A DNA stretch of 64,000 nt from Sinonovacula constricta (Eukaryota > Mollusca > Bivalvia > Cardiida > Solecurtidae): positions 13,572,324 to 13,636,323 of the forward strand of contig CM017563.1 in assembly GCA_007844125.1 (NCBI GenBank). The letters run 5' to 3'. The notes under the pieces are model-generated. The model did not search any database. It was given only the letters and a program-made list of their open reading frames with translations, and was not told where the DNA came from. Below, piece after piece: positions 1 through 12,808 of this stretch (the stretch's first letter is position 1; each line of letters begins with the position of its first letter). A program made the position numbers and the translations under genes.

Positions 1-334
1 TAACTCGATTAAACCATAAAATGATTTTATAGTTGCCTTAGTATCATTTCTGTTATAAATTTCTAAGAACTGTGGCGTTATGTGTTTGAATCTTGCTAGT
101 TTGTCTGTTTTCATTGCATATGTTGTTCTGGCACTTGTCTTTCGTAATTACATAAAGTATTTTCTCATTCATAACTTATAATGTTCCAATCAAACACTGT
201 CATGTGATTTGTTTTCTCATAGATAAATTAACACCAATCTTAATTTTCTGTATAATCACTGTATAAACCCAAATCTTGTGTTTCAATAAAGTGTGATTTA
301 TTTTCTTAATAATGAATTTCAATATAACAGACTT
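1..334. other. No gene recognised
   Basis: AT-rich DNA with stops in all frames. I see no domain, RNA gene or repeat shared with the rest of the window. Confidence 0.5.
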
Positions 335-560
335 TCATGTTCTATTCAAAACATAGCACATATCTGTTAGTGCTACAAACCGTTCGACATAATGAGACTT
401 CCTTGCTCGTAACTAACCTTGATACATGTATATAAACCATGTGCAGGACGTGTTTGATTAATTACTGGTCTGAGTGAGGCACTACACATGGGTCAGTTAG
501 ACTACCAATGTCAAGGTCAGTCGGTCAGAGGTAACCGGGATCGTCGTATTCATGTGCAGA
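335..560 (+). repeat. Diverged duplicate of the 8971-9400 region
   Basis: Blocks recur in the same order and orientation near 8971-9400: a CAAAACATAGCA block, a 'gagtgag...cattggtcag' block and an 'aatgtcaaggtcag...ggtcaga' block, followed by a similar 'cattcatgt.tgca' stretch. This copy has one GTCAAGGTCA unit, whereas the other has about nine. It is probably an interspersed repeat or old duplication. The frame on the minus strand beginning at 777 is low-complexity and hydrophobic and not convincing as a gene. Confidence 0.5.
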
Positions 561-996
561 TATAATGAGGGTAGAAAAGATGATATAAAATCATAATAAA
601 ATAATAATTATATGGAGATTTGTGAAAATATATGAAACTCATGAAATTCATGATGTATAAAGGCAATATTAATATTATTGTCATGTGTTTGGAACGTTTT
701 ATGGAATGTTCACGTAATTTGTGTTTTTTTCGGACAAAATTATTTACAAGTTGGGAAATGTTGCAACTTGTATTCAATGTTTTTTTTTTACCAAGAAAGT
801 AGCTATAAGCAACGATAACTCAATTGTTTTTGATAAAATGCTTTGATGCAACGTTGATGTATTGGTCTGATTAATTGCATATGTTAACACGACCTGTGCT
901 ATCTTTACGCCATGTTTAACCTGCTGTCTGACCTCTGGCAATGTGTAAATGAGCGAGTTTTGGCCCAGGACACAGTTCTATAATTCGTTCAGCAAT
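561..996. other. No gene recognised
   Basis: AT-rich spacer with short T runs. Nothing recognisable on either strand. Confidence 0.45.
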
Positions 997-1522
997 GGAA
1001 GGTGGTATCCGTCATTTATCCTATATAAAATACATGTTAAAATATATTATGCCTTTTTACATGTAGGGCCTGGTACCGCGTGTATGGTCCCGGGCCGCGA
1101 CATACTAAAGTCGTAAAAATGGTAGTGGTATAGCTCTCTTGCTAACGCTCAAGCAAATATAAGGGCAGTTCCACGACTGGTTGACCCGGTGTCAGGATAA
1201 TGTGACTGGGCGTGGTATCAAGCCAGGTGTTAACGACATGCTATATACAGTGAAGGCAGCACTATATCTGCTTCAAGTGGACACCATCACCAGATAACTG
1301 AATTACTATTGGTGGGACGATAAACCCAATAAACAATTAAACATTTTAGGTTAATTCGGTCATAGTTTCTACATACACTCATATTGTAGTATTAGCAAAG
1401 ACGAGTAAAAAACTACTTCAGTTGTTATATGAAAAGAATCGCTCTAAATGTCCATTCTTTCCAAATCTATAAATAAGCAAGATGATGATTTCTGCTAAAA
1501 ATAGATATCGACCTGACAGCAA
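997..1522 (-). mobile_element. Element B copy, right end lost, interrupted by SINE-1
   Basis: The left end (GGAAGGTGGTATCCGTCATT at 999) is a diverged Element B terminal inverted repeat. From about 1355 to 1522 the sequence matches the reverse complement of other copies, including 'tccaaatctataaataagc' and 'gctaaaaatagatatcga'. Between them lies a SINE-1. The sequence just 3' of the SINE (GGTTAATTCGGTCA, then 'ctcatattgtagtat') is nearly identical to that flanking the SINE in the 14.2 kb copy, so the two share an insertion history. The distal terminus is absent. There is no transposase frame, so this is a non-autonomous element. Confidence 0.65.
1066..1342 (+). mobile_element. SINE-1 copy (tRNA-derived SINE) inside Element B
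   Basis: The degraded tRNA-like head still shows 'cctggtaccg' and 'gggccgcgacatacta'. The body matches the other SINE-1 copies: 'gtagtggtatagct', 'gctcaagcaaatataaggg', 'gtcaggataatgtgactggg', 'cactatatctgcttcaagtg'. The tail is 'aaacccaataaacaa'. It is non-coding and would be mobilised in trans by a LINE. The B-box of this copy is badly eroded, so it is unlikely to be transcribed by Pol III. Confidence 0.75.
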
Positions 1523-1994
1523 TTAGAATGTTCAATTTAATCTTAAATGGGAATCGACATGTAGCTCACAAGCTAATATGAATTTGATTAGTCGACAATT
1601 ACAGAATCCAAAAAAAACAACCTTAGTTTAATTTAAACAAAGTAGAACATCATCAAAATGTAAACGGTGTAAGAAATCTTAGTTTTAGATACTGTGCCGT
1701 AAATATCTACATTTAATCTTGCGAGTCAATTTCATTTATTACTTAATTGTAATCAACGTCGAACAAACTTTCGCTTTCTAGAGAAAAGTGCTCTCCGTTT
1801 AAAGTGCACGAGGCAATTACAACCGTAGTGTTCATACATGTCCATTTATTATGTTCGACAGGTGTCTTGTTTTCGAAAATCTTGCGCCAGACATCTGGTG
1901 CTATTTACACGTGCAAATTTACACGTTTATGTTAACACCGGTACCGGTACATTGTTAACAAATGTGTGAGATTAAGTTAATATTACAATCGGGA

Positions 1995-2376
1995 CAATCG
2001 GAACTCCTCGGGTAATTCCGTCCTCGGTACAATTATCTGGCGCAATGATACTAAACCAAATCACGATCGTTTTGTTCGCCGGAAGTCGAAAGAATATGCC
2101 TAAAATGTAGCTCGCACAAATCATAAACAATGGCGTCGTTTGACAGCTTTTTTGTTTGCTGCGCTTTGTAAATTAAACATGGATGATTTAAATTTGAAGC
2201 AGCCACAAACTGAAGTTTAACTGGCATCGTACTATAGTGCGCTGTCATCCGAGCTGCTATCTTTGTTTTGACCTTCTGTCACAAAATAAGTCCCATTTAG
2301 GGAAGTGGCCAGTGTGATCTGACAACCTACATACATCCGAGAGATGATTCGTGAATTATCCGAGATGTTCCGATTG
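1995..2376. mobile_element. Possible longer copy of the palindromic small TIR element
   Basis: The left end (CAATCGGAACTCCTCGGGTA) equals the left arm of the palindromic element at 45881. The right end ('gtgaattatccgagatgttc' then CGATTG) is a diverged inverted version of it. The ~300 bp interior is unrelated to the 45.9 kb copy and contains a minus-strand frame of 65 codons with no recognised domain. It could be one element with a different interior, or two solo ends. Confidence 0.4.
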
Positions 2377-3039
2377 CACTCGGGAAAGACCATTTTCATT
2401 CGCCTACCATCGGCAATGTCCGTAAATACCCTGATTTGTAGCGTAATTGATACATTTACAAAACGAAAGTAGTCCAGGAAACGTTTTCTGGTAATGATTA
2501 ATATTCGAAGGATAAAGATATGAAAAATATAGTGTTTTTAATATTATGCTGTGCTTTATTATTTGAATCTCGCTGATCCTTTAGTTAATGAATTAACACA
2601 CTCACTTCATCACTTCTACCCGTGTATAACATTGCCCGAGAGTATCTAAGGGTTTCCAAATTGTCTTCAAATGATGTTTTTTATTGGATCGTAATGTCGG
2701 CGTCAGTTTGAAATTTTAGAATTCTGAAGACTAATTTCTACTTTCGACAGTGTAATAATTAACTTTAATACTATTTTTAAATGGCCAGGATGGCGAGAAT
2801 TATGCAGTCTTGGCAATGCTGGGGATATTCTTTCTATATATGGTAGTGACGTAAGATAGGATTTAGGCAAAAGCCACCAAAAGTTAAAGACGGACAACAC
2901 TTAACAAAGATACACCAAATACACATTTACTGGTAAATTTCATATTTGATTCTTTTTAAGCAAATTACCTTTCGGAATTGTGTGTATGTATATCTCCACT
3001 GAAAGCTCATGGAGACTGAATTATGGGATTGACTAGATT
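2377..3039. other. No gene recognised
   Basis: AT-rich sequence. Open frames of about 65 codons are within chance expectation. Confidence 0.45.
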
Positions 3040-3084
3040 CATGGATGGATCCAGGGGTGGGGATGGGGGATGCACCAACCAACC
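3040..3084 (-). mobile_element. MITE-A terminal fragment
   Basis: 'atggatggatccagggg' followed by 'gggatgcaccaaccaacc' is the reverse complement of the distal ~45 bp of MITE-A. Only the end is present. Confidence 0.5.
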
Positions 3085-4219
3085 TTGATGGTTTATTCGC
3101 CGTATTTTAGAAAAAAAGTTTCATGTTCTCGTAACAATTTATGAAATTTTTGTTAACAGTAGTAAAGAAGAAATGACAGTTGGGCACATGGTTGTTTGTT
3201 AATTATGAAGGAAATCCTGTCCTGATTGGCATAAAGATAACGATGTAATCTAAACAGTATTAATAATTAAAATTATAAAATATAATACCGCAAATAATAA
3301 TAAAGGATATACCACAATGATTTCACTTAATTAAAAAATGTAAAGTTAAGTCCATGCCTTTAATTTTGTGTTCTATTTTTACTACTATTTTTATACTTAT
3401 ACAATTAATTACTTTTTTTAAATTATATCCATTCTTAAAAATGCACCTGCATCCTTCAAATTGTTTGACTTTTATTTCCATATTCTGTTTCCATGCCAAC
3501 AGTTATTTAACATGTTTCTGTGACATTCCACGAAAGATTTGCAATTCATGAATTGGCATTACACGAATTATAAAAACAACAACAGCTACATGGCCTAACT
3601 ATTTTGGTGTCCCGGTTCCTTAAATCTCGTCGTAAAAATGTTAATATTGTTTTACAAATGTTTTTTACAAATGCCCGGTATATCGATTGTAAAAATATAG
3701 TTCTTATTCCTTGATATAACATCTTATTACCGTTCATGTGAGCTTGGTCCAGCCTTTATCCACCTCTCTACGTCGGAAATGTCTATCAGCTTAGCGTGCC
3801 TGTAAATTGCCCAACAATCTTTTACTGGCAGAAGACGGATTTATTGCCAGGTTAACAAGAGCTGGCTTCAAGGCTCATCGATCTCAAACAGGCAGGGACT
3901 GGGAGTGTTCTCAGCAACGTACATACTTTTTCCGTGTTAATAGTAGGATACATGGAGGCTTGATCTATCAAATAGTTTCATAATTGATTGATTAAAATTT
4001 AAAGATTTTGTGATGCAACTGAAAGTGAAGTTGCCATTATTTCGGTAGGCAGCTCAGTAAAAAGGAAGTCGCTGTCACGTACAATTGTTCAAGTTCCTGT
4101 TTGATTGATTGATTGATTAATTGGCTGATGGATTGATTAAAAATTAATGACTCGACATGTGATGTGACTTAATATGTCGTTGCAATTATTTCCTTCTTAC
4201 AATGTTCAAGTGGAGATCG
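3085..4219. other. No gene recognised
   Basis: AT-rich, with a short GATT-rich run near 4100-4135. No domain or repeat match. Confidence 0.45.
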
Positions 4220-4420
4220 GGAGCGCCCATGATCAAGTGGTAAGAGTCACCGATTTGGTACTCCTCGTGGGTTCGAGTCCCGTTCATGCCGAGAACTTTC
4301 ATGTTCAGACGTTTTCCGGCTGGAATTTTGCGGTGCGCCTGCGGTTCTACTCTGACGTTTGTCTGGTCTCTGACTCTACAAATTATTAGTTTTGCATTTT
4401 TATTGTAACAATAACTGGGT
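4220..4420 (+). mobile_element. SINE-2 copy, diverged
   Basis: The tRNA-like head has an A-box-like 'tgatcaagtggtaagag' and a perfect B-box GGTTCGAGTCC. The body, 'ttttccggctgg...gcggtgcgcc...ggttctactctgacgtttgtctggt', matches the copy at 47626. The 3' tail is eroded. Overlapping short frames on both strands are by-products. Confidence 0.7.
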
Positions 4421-6474
<2,054 letters not shown>

Positions 6475-6494
6475 TATATATATATATATATCTG

Positions 6495-6546
<52 letters not shown>

Positions 6547-6550
6547 TGTG
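6475..6550. repeat. TA / TG / CGTG microsatellite
   Basis: A TA run, then TG repeats, then about a dozen CGTG units. It directly follows the right end of the Tigger-like element, so that element sits inside a compound microsatellite. Confidence 0.9.
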
Positions 6551-7685
6551 TAATAATTTAATAAATGTACAATTATATATAAATTAATTTATAACACGTA
6601 AGATTTTATTAAGTTGTAAGAAAGCAATAAAGTCACGAGTGTGTAATGTTGTTTTTTTCCTGAAAATATGTCGCCAAAAATGACTCAGTTTTGTTTTATT
6701 TCATACAAGTTCAGCGATATTTTGCCAAGTAAAATACTTACAAACCGTATCATCATTGGCATCGACTATTTTGGGGTGTTCATTAAGTCTCATTTTAGAA
6801 GCTTGAATGCTGCTTTATTCTTTGTTAATGTTCTATTTGCGGCCTTAACGACTATAAATATCCTAAGTTTTCCTAGAAATTTAAAATATAAACCTGCCGT
6901 GGTATCAAAATAGCTGCATGTTTTATTCACGTGTTGACGAGTCATTAGAAAAACAACAACAACAACAACAACAAAAAACAACACAACAACATTAAAACCG
7001 GGAAAGATCGTGCAATTTAACAGACTGCTTATAGTAACAATGCATCGTGGGCTGTGAATAATTTTTTTTAAGTTGAATCAAAATATGGAACGGTTTATCG
7101 TGAATTTATGAAACATTATTGTCTTTTACTCGACACGTGACTGTTAAACGACGAGCATAATTATTATTCTATTCTAATAAGATTTTTAAATTAAAAGACA
7201 ATATTTTTTTTTGTTTATTGGATTCGCAAAGTTTTGACAAAGCGGGCTTATGTGTAGTTTTTTTCTGAAAAGAATGTCAGTATTTGAACGAAATAGCACT
7301 TTATACTTTGTAGACATAATGATATTATTGATAAAAAATGCTAACCTGCGAATACGACACTCCGATCATTTAGACATAAAATAAAGCATGTATGTCATTT
7401 CTCTGTATCGCAGCAGACTATATCAGGAAAAAAACGACAGACACCATTTATTAGATGACATTTATACGACTCTGGGGATGTCCATGTGGCTTATAATTAT
7501 AGTACATTTGTCTGATGCGGGTGTTTGAGATACTTTTATTTAAAGATAAAAACAGCATGTACTTGGGTTTTGAGATAAACGAACTGTCATCAAAATTAGC
7601 GATGGACTTAATTATATTCATTTTACAAACGTATAAATGGTAATTTTGCTGTATTATCAAGGGATTAACTTGATTTTTACCACTA
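6551..7685. other. No gene recognised
   Basis: AT-rich, with an (AAC)n run at about 6953-6990. Small frames are unremarkable. Confidence 0.45.
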
Positions 7686-7995
7686 GGTGGAACGGTATAG
7701 TCCTGTGGTAGGATGAACGACTCCGGCTCACGGGGTCCGTGGTTCGAACCCCGGTCAGGACGCCGCTAATGTCCTTGAGCAAGAAATTTACCTCAGATCG
7801 TTCCACTCCACCCAGGTGTATAAATAGGTACCTGCGAGGGTTATTCTAGTAAATAATATCACGTCCCAGTGCATTGTGTCGGCTGCCGTAGTACGGGATT
7901 GACGAATATACCCAACTACCGGGGTGTAAACTGTCATTGAACGACCAGTAACTTGAAAGCAGACTATAACTCGATATTACTTGATGAAATAAATA
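7686..7995 (+). mobile_element. SINE-4 copy (tRNA-derived, Deu-domain-like)
   Basis: The tRNA-like head ends in a strong B-box context (GTGGTTCGAACCCCGGTC). It is followed by 'atgtccttgagcaagaaatt' and 'tacctcagat', which resembles the conserved central domain of Deu-type SINEs (…CCTTGGGCAAG…). A 3' body follows, with an A-rich end ('gaaataaataaaat'). It is single copy here, so the ends are estimated. The Deu assignment is from memory of the domain and should be checked. Confidence 0.6.
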
Positions 7996-8382
7996 AAATT
8001 ATATCCATAAAAAAAGACCACTACAAGGGGCAGTTTTATTCAAATCGCTGTTCCTTTTTATATCATTTAATGAAATTTCAATTACTGCAATTAGTGACTA
8101 TTGTTTTAATTATCACTGAGATGTGAACCCTTTTGTATTGAAATTTATAGTGCTTCATAAGATATCAAAGCACAATATGTCAATAACCGATAAATGACGA
8201 ACTACCTTATGTATGTACAACCAGTAAAGAAGATGGAAGAGAAGCGTAACAGAGCGTCATGATGCACTAAACAGAAAGTAAATGTTTTTCATTTTACAAA
8301 CATACTGATGACTGTTCGGTCCATGAAAAAATTGTGGCTGTGGTTTCTATGGTAACCATTGGCATTGCAAGTGTATTTCTTG
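7996..8382. other. No gene recognised
   Basis: AT-rich spacer. The last 20 bp (8363-8382) recur just after the neighbouring MITE-A copy. Confidence 0.4.
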
Positions 8383-8472
8383 CAGGGGCGGATCCAGATA
8401 AATGGGGATGTGGTGGTATGAATCCAGATCCATTCCACATTATCGCAGTAAATACTATATATATATACATTT

Positions 8473-8570
<98 letters not shown>

Positions 8571-8744
8571 CATGTATTATAAATAATATACAGTTAGGGA
8601 CCCTAACTTCGACCTAAGCAGTCAACAGACACAATTTACTTTCAAAGCTTAGTATTTTTTAAGTTTCATGTATGTGTTCTCACAACTCTACTCTTTTACC
8701 TGGTTGGTGGTGGGGATGCATCCCCCAACATGGATCCATCCCTG
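8383..8744 (+). mobile_element. MITE-A copy with internal CA/TG expansion
   Basis: Starts CAGGGGCGGATCCAG and ends GGATCCATCCCTG, imperfect inverted ends typical of a non-autonomous DNA transposon. Family blocks: 'gatccattc..c.ttatcgcagtaaatacta', 'cctaacttcgacctaagcag', 'ctctactcttttacctggttgg'. A long AC then TG tract replaces the short 'tatacacag' of other copies. It is flanked by 'cattgcaagtgtatttcttg' (8363) and 'caattgcaagcatttcttg' (8745), a ~20 bp direct repeat longer than the 8 bp seen at other copies. Frames across it are by-products. Confidence 0.8.
8477..8571. repeat. (AC)n(GT)n(CG)n microsatellite
   Basis: AC repeats switch to GT repeats at about 8506, giving a self-complementary, hairpin-capable tract. 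It ends in CGCGCG and lies inside MITE-A. Confidence 0.9.
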
Positions 8745-8970
8745 CAATTGCAAGCATTTCTTGCCGACGCTGTCTGAATGTCTGTTTTTTCCACAAGTGA
8801 TAGATGTTAAACATAAGAATCAGTATTTGATGGATATTCTTTGCTCATAATTTATCAAGGAAGTCTTGTTTGGTGGTCCTTCACTACAACTATAATACGA
8901 TATTCAGGAATTTCTGCGTCACTATTAACCCAGTTCTTGTGTTTCAGTACAATTTTCGGGCAGTCTTGTT

Positions 8971-9400
8971 CCGGTCAAAACATAGCAATTATTTGTTATT
9001 ACTGACCAACACTACATGCCTTTATTGCCGATAACTTGATAGAGACCTCACATGCTGGGCGCGTGTTTTTAATTAATAAACGAGCTGAGTGAGCACTGGC
9101 CATTGGTCAGTTGGACGGCCAAAATGTCAAGGTCAATCGGCATTTGGACGGCCAAAATGTCAAGGTCAATCGGGACGGCTTAAATCAAGGTCATTTGGAC
9201 GGACGACTTCAAGGTCAATTGGACGGCTAATGTCAATCTCCGGTAGAAGTCTAATGTCAAGGTCATTTGGAAGTCTAATGTCGAAGTCAGATGGGAAGCT
9301 AATGTCAAGGTCACTCGGTCAGACCAATCTGAAAACATTGCATTCATGTTTGCATATACATGTACATGTAATGCGAGCACAGTGCGAGTTTCAAAAATTA
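8971..9400 (+). repeat. Diverged duplicate of 335-560, with local tandem expansion
   Basis: Flanking blocks are collinear with 335-560. The middle (about 9105-9325) is an irregular tandem array built on 'ggacggc.aaaatgtcaagg' and 'tcaatcg' units of 24-33 bp. The first two units are nearly identical and later ones degenerate ('ggaagtctaatgtcaaggtc'). The 107-codon plus frame and 83-codon minus frame here are artefacts of the array. Confidence 0.6.
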
Positions 9401-10660
9401 TTATATGACTAATTGTTCCTCTAAATGACATTAATTTTCAATGTTTTTTTTTTATCTATATTACCCTACCGACTTGTAAAATATATACTTTACACATCTA
9501 ATAACATGATAATATAACGTTCACAAGTATCAAATATTGATTTTTATAAAACATTGAACTCTCTATTAATCATTTGGGCATTTATATGCGTATTTTTGAT
9601 TAGTAATAAACTTTGCTATACGAGAATGTGTTGCAGAAGCAACATGCCTACGTCGGCGTTTTTTTTTTGTTTTTTTTTTATTTTGGTGTGTGTGTGTGTG
9701 TGTGGGGGGGGGGGATTGCGGTTATAAGTTTGACGTAAAACCTAAAAGTGAATTTTGACTTCGATAAATTACATTTTTTTCGATTAAACTTAAATTATGG
9801 TGCGATTAATTGGAAACCGCAATCCGCCGTATGTTATCCAATTCGCCTAGTTTAGATTGGCACCTTGTCGCGTCTGAAATTATTTAAAGGCTGGCCTTAT
9901 CCAGTGAACAAAATATAACCTGTACAGCACTTCGAGTAATTCAACACCGGGGAATTAGCCCGGGGATAATATCAAGGTGATATGTCTTTGATTGAAAGCG
10001 TATTTTAACATAGTTTTCCCTATGAATCTAACCTGCAACAAAGTTAGATCGATGCTTAACAAAATGGGAAAACAACGACAACACTAATAGAAACATACTT
10101 ACAATATCTATAACATTATTGTCGTCTGATAGTAACATCGTAAACTGGAACACTTTTAATGGTGTAAGTGTTCTTTAATTGATAAGTTTTTTCCTACAAT
10201 TACCCACATGCATATGTTTTTTTTTAAAAATAATTATTTTTTAAAATTTAAAATCTCCTTATATGACCAATTAAACGTGTCGCATTTCTTAAGTACATGT
10301 CAAAATTACAATCCGGTTGTAGAAATATTTTTGCTATATCAGGCAGGTGTCTTGTATCTTTATACGTGTATGCACACTGCACGTGGCACCCGCTTAACAC
10401 GTTGTAAATGGCAACAATCCTACATTAAGATAACTAGGTGTGAGGAGATTTTTGTCAGTATATACAAAACGCATTGCATCTTGTGTCATTAACCTCTAAT
10501 ATTTATAACTATTTATGTTCAGAATTAGCATTTGTCAGCAGTTCGGGAATTTCCGACCGCACACATTCGCGCACTATCGACATTGTCCGCTGATGTCCGG
10601 ATCTGTTCCGCTCCCGATACGTTTATTTAGCAGTAGTTCTTACTCCCTTTTCTTGATCAG
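9401..10660. other. No gene recognised
   Basis: AT-rich, with a T / TG / G homopolymer cluster at about 9659-9714. No repeat-family match or domain seen. Confidence 0.45.
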
Positions 10661-10912
10661 TGTTTTGTTTTTGTTTTTGAGATTCATCACAGCGACCAAT
10701 TATGATCATTATAGCGACGTCCAGCTATTTTGGTGGAGGAAGACCCCAGACAAATGTCTGGGTAGAACCACCTGCACACCGGAAGTCAGCTGGAAGACCT
10801 TCCCACATTAAGTCCATGGCCCTGAGAGGGACTCGAACCCACACGGTGGGAGGCTAAACGGTCAGAGAAATTACAAATCGGTGACTCTTTCACTACGCCA
10901 CGCCCCCACCCC
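10661..10912 (-). mobile_element. SINE-2 copy, near full length
   Basis: Read on the minus strand: tRNA-like head with 'ggcgtagtgaaagagtc' A-box region and B-box GGTTCGAGTCC, then 'ggaaggtcttccagctgac', 'ggtggttctacccagac' and 'ccaaaatagctggacgtcgc', ending in a CAAAAACAAAAACA-type tail. The tail lies at the left because of the orientation. It is non-coding, and frames here are by-products. Confidence 0.85.
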
Positions 10913-11260
10913 CTTAATAGATGGTTATCGTATGACGTCACACATTTCCCAGCATGCAATGCGGTCCGCCATATTTGTGGTAAAGCCATTGTTTACTAAT
11001 GTCTGCTTAGGTCCCTACAATTCGACGATTGAACCGATTTTTTCGCGAAAGATGTCGTGTGTAATGGTTACAAAGTGCAATAGGACTATATTAATACACT
11101 GGAGCTATTCTGCGTGAAAAGGACTTGAAGAAGACTAATTTGATTGCTTTTGATCCGTACTCGTCTTCGACGACAGCCTGATGACTTGCAGTCGGACATT
11201 GCATATCCAGACAGAGTGAACTATCTAGTGTTTCAGCAAAGTGCGACATCTAATTAAATA

Positions 11261-11408
11261 TTGGTGGAGCTAGATCCTAGACTTGTGCCAGGGTAGAACC
11301 ACTGCGCATTGCAGGTTAGCTGGTAAACCTCCACGACCAGGACCCGAACTCATGCACTGAGAGGCTGAGGAGTTACAAGTCAACAACTGCTTGGACAAGG
11401 GCACTGCT
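11261..11408 (-). mobile_element. SINE-2 fragment, old
   Basis: 'gccagggtagaaccactgcg', 'ggttagctggtaaacctcc' and 'gacccgaactcatgcactga' match the SINE-2 minus strand with many substitutions. The 3' tail is missing. Confidence 0.6.
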
Positions 11409-11874
11409 AAACTTTGGTTTTAAAACAGGGTTATTTATTATGTGTACTGTTTTCAATTCTTTACATCATGTTATACTATTTTTTCATTGCTTTAAGTTCC
11501 TTAAAACCCATGTTATGGTTGTCATATTTATTATATGTAATCGAATACCAGTACATGCTCCAATTTCCTGTTTATTGATCGATGAATTTACTGTCATTAA
11601 ATATTTTTTACCGTAAAATGTGTTGTTTTTAATTCAGAAATGGTGTGGTTCTAAAAGAAGTACTGAAACTTGAATTCAATTTTCTGTGAAATTATTATTC
11701 TAACATAATGTAAGTTTGTTAAATTTGCTGAAAGATAGGACAATGATAAAAATAAAAACACTATGTGCTATTATTTATTGACAAATGTCAATGTGAAAGC
11801 AAAACCATTTTAAATAGTTAGCTGTAACAGCTAGTTTCGGCTCGTTCTGAAAACAGTTTGTTTCTTACACTTTA
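11409..11874. other. No gene recognised
   Basis: AT-rich spacer without repeat matches. Confidence 0.4.
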
Positions 11875-12808
11875 TTAGAGCTGGTATCTGGCAGTTTGGA
11901 CGAAACAATTTTCTCTCATGCATTCAAATAAATGATTTTTGCTTGTAAAGTTCCCGCAAAATGCTGTTTTACATTCCGGACTGGATCCTTTGGCTTTATG
12001 GTGAATAGTATCTTGGTAATGGTGTGGAGTGAAGTTATAGAAGTGGAGATGACAAGAGAAATTAAAAACGTTACTCAGGAATGAAGCCATACAGTTGACA
12101 CTCTAGCTCATACCATACTCAATACACAACCATTTAATTGTACCAATACAAACTGTCTAGGTTATGTATGACATTTTATTTTTGCCCATGTTGCCCCTGG
12201 CTATTTACAGCCCCTTGTCTGAAACCTGTTGTTTTAATAGTCTAGACCATATGGCTTTGCTTCCTGAGTGTCAAAGGCCAGGTGCAGGTGGATTAGCATT
12301 ACTTTCTCACGTGTATTTTAGGTTAAAAATAATTTTAATTAAAATATCTGAGTAATTTAATTATCAATATGATTATACATTATTTCAAGTTAACTAAATT
12401 AAGATTTCTGCAGTATTTTAAGTAAAAATAGTAGTATTTGCCACGTTGGGGAGTATTTTCCAGCAGGTAAATGCCAGTAAATACCACTGGTAAATACCGG
12501 GGGTTGAATTTACCGCCCAACCTTGTTCTTACAGCCATGTAAAAAGTAAAGCATAACACATTGCCTGTCATTACATAAAGGGTTTTTCCTATCTGAGATA
12601 ACTTGAAATCATCAACGTGCCTATTTAAAAATAATGGACATTTAATGCGATATTTTTAAGATTCACACTGTCGAACAATAAGTAAGTGTAATAACAGTCT
12701 TTACTTTAACTAAAGTTTATTCGAGCATTATGTATAAATTTCCAAGAATATTAGTAACATGTGTTGTTACATGGGTACAATATTAACAAATTGTCGGATA
12801 CCACATTA
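11875..12808 (+). mobile_element. Element B copy, diverged and enlarged
   Basis: Begins 'gagctggtatctggcagtttgg', then 'aaagttcccgcaaaatgctg', as in other left ends. Ends 'acaaattgtcggataccac', preceded by a recognisable 'cagtctttactttaactaaag' block. The interior is longer than typical and includes unrelated sequence, such as a short 'ataccactggtaaataccgg' palindromic stretch at ~12480. Probably an old copy carrying later insertions. Confidence 0.5.
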
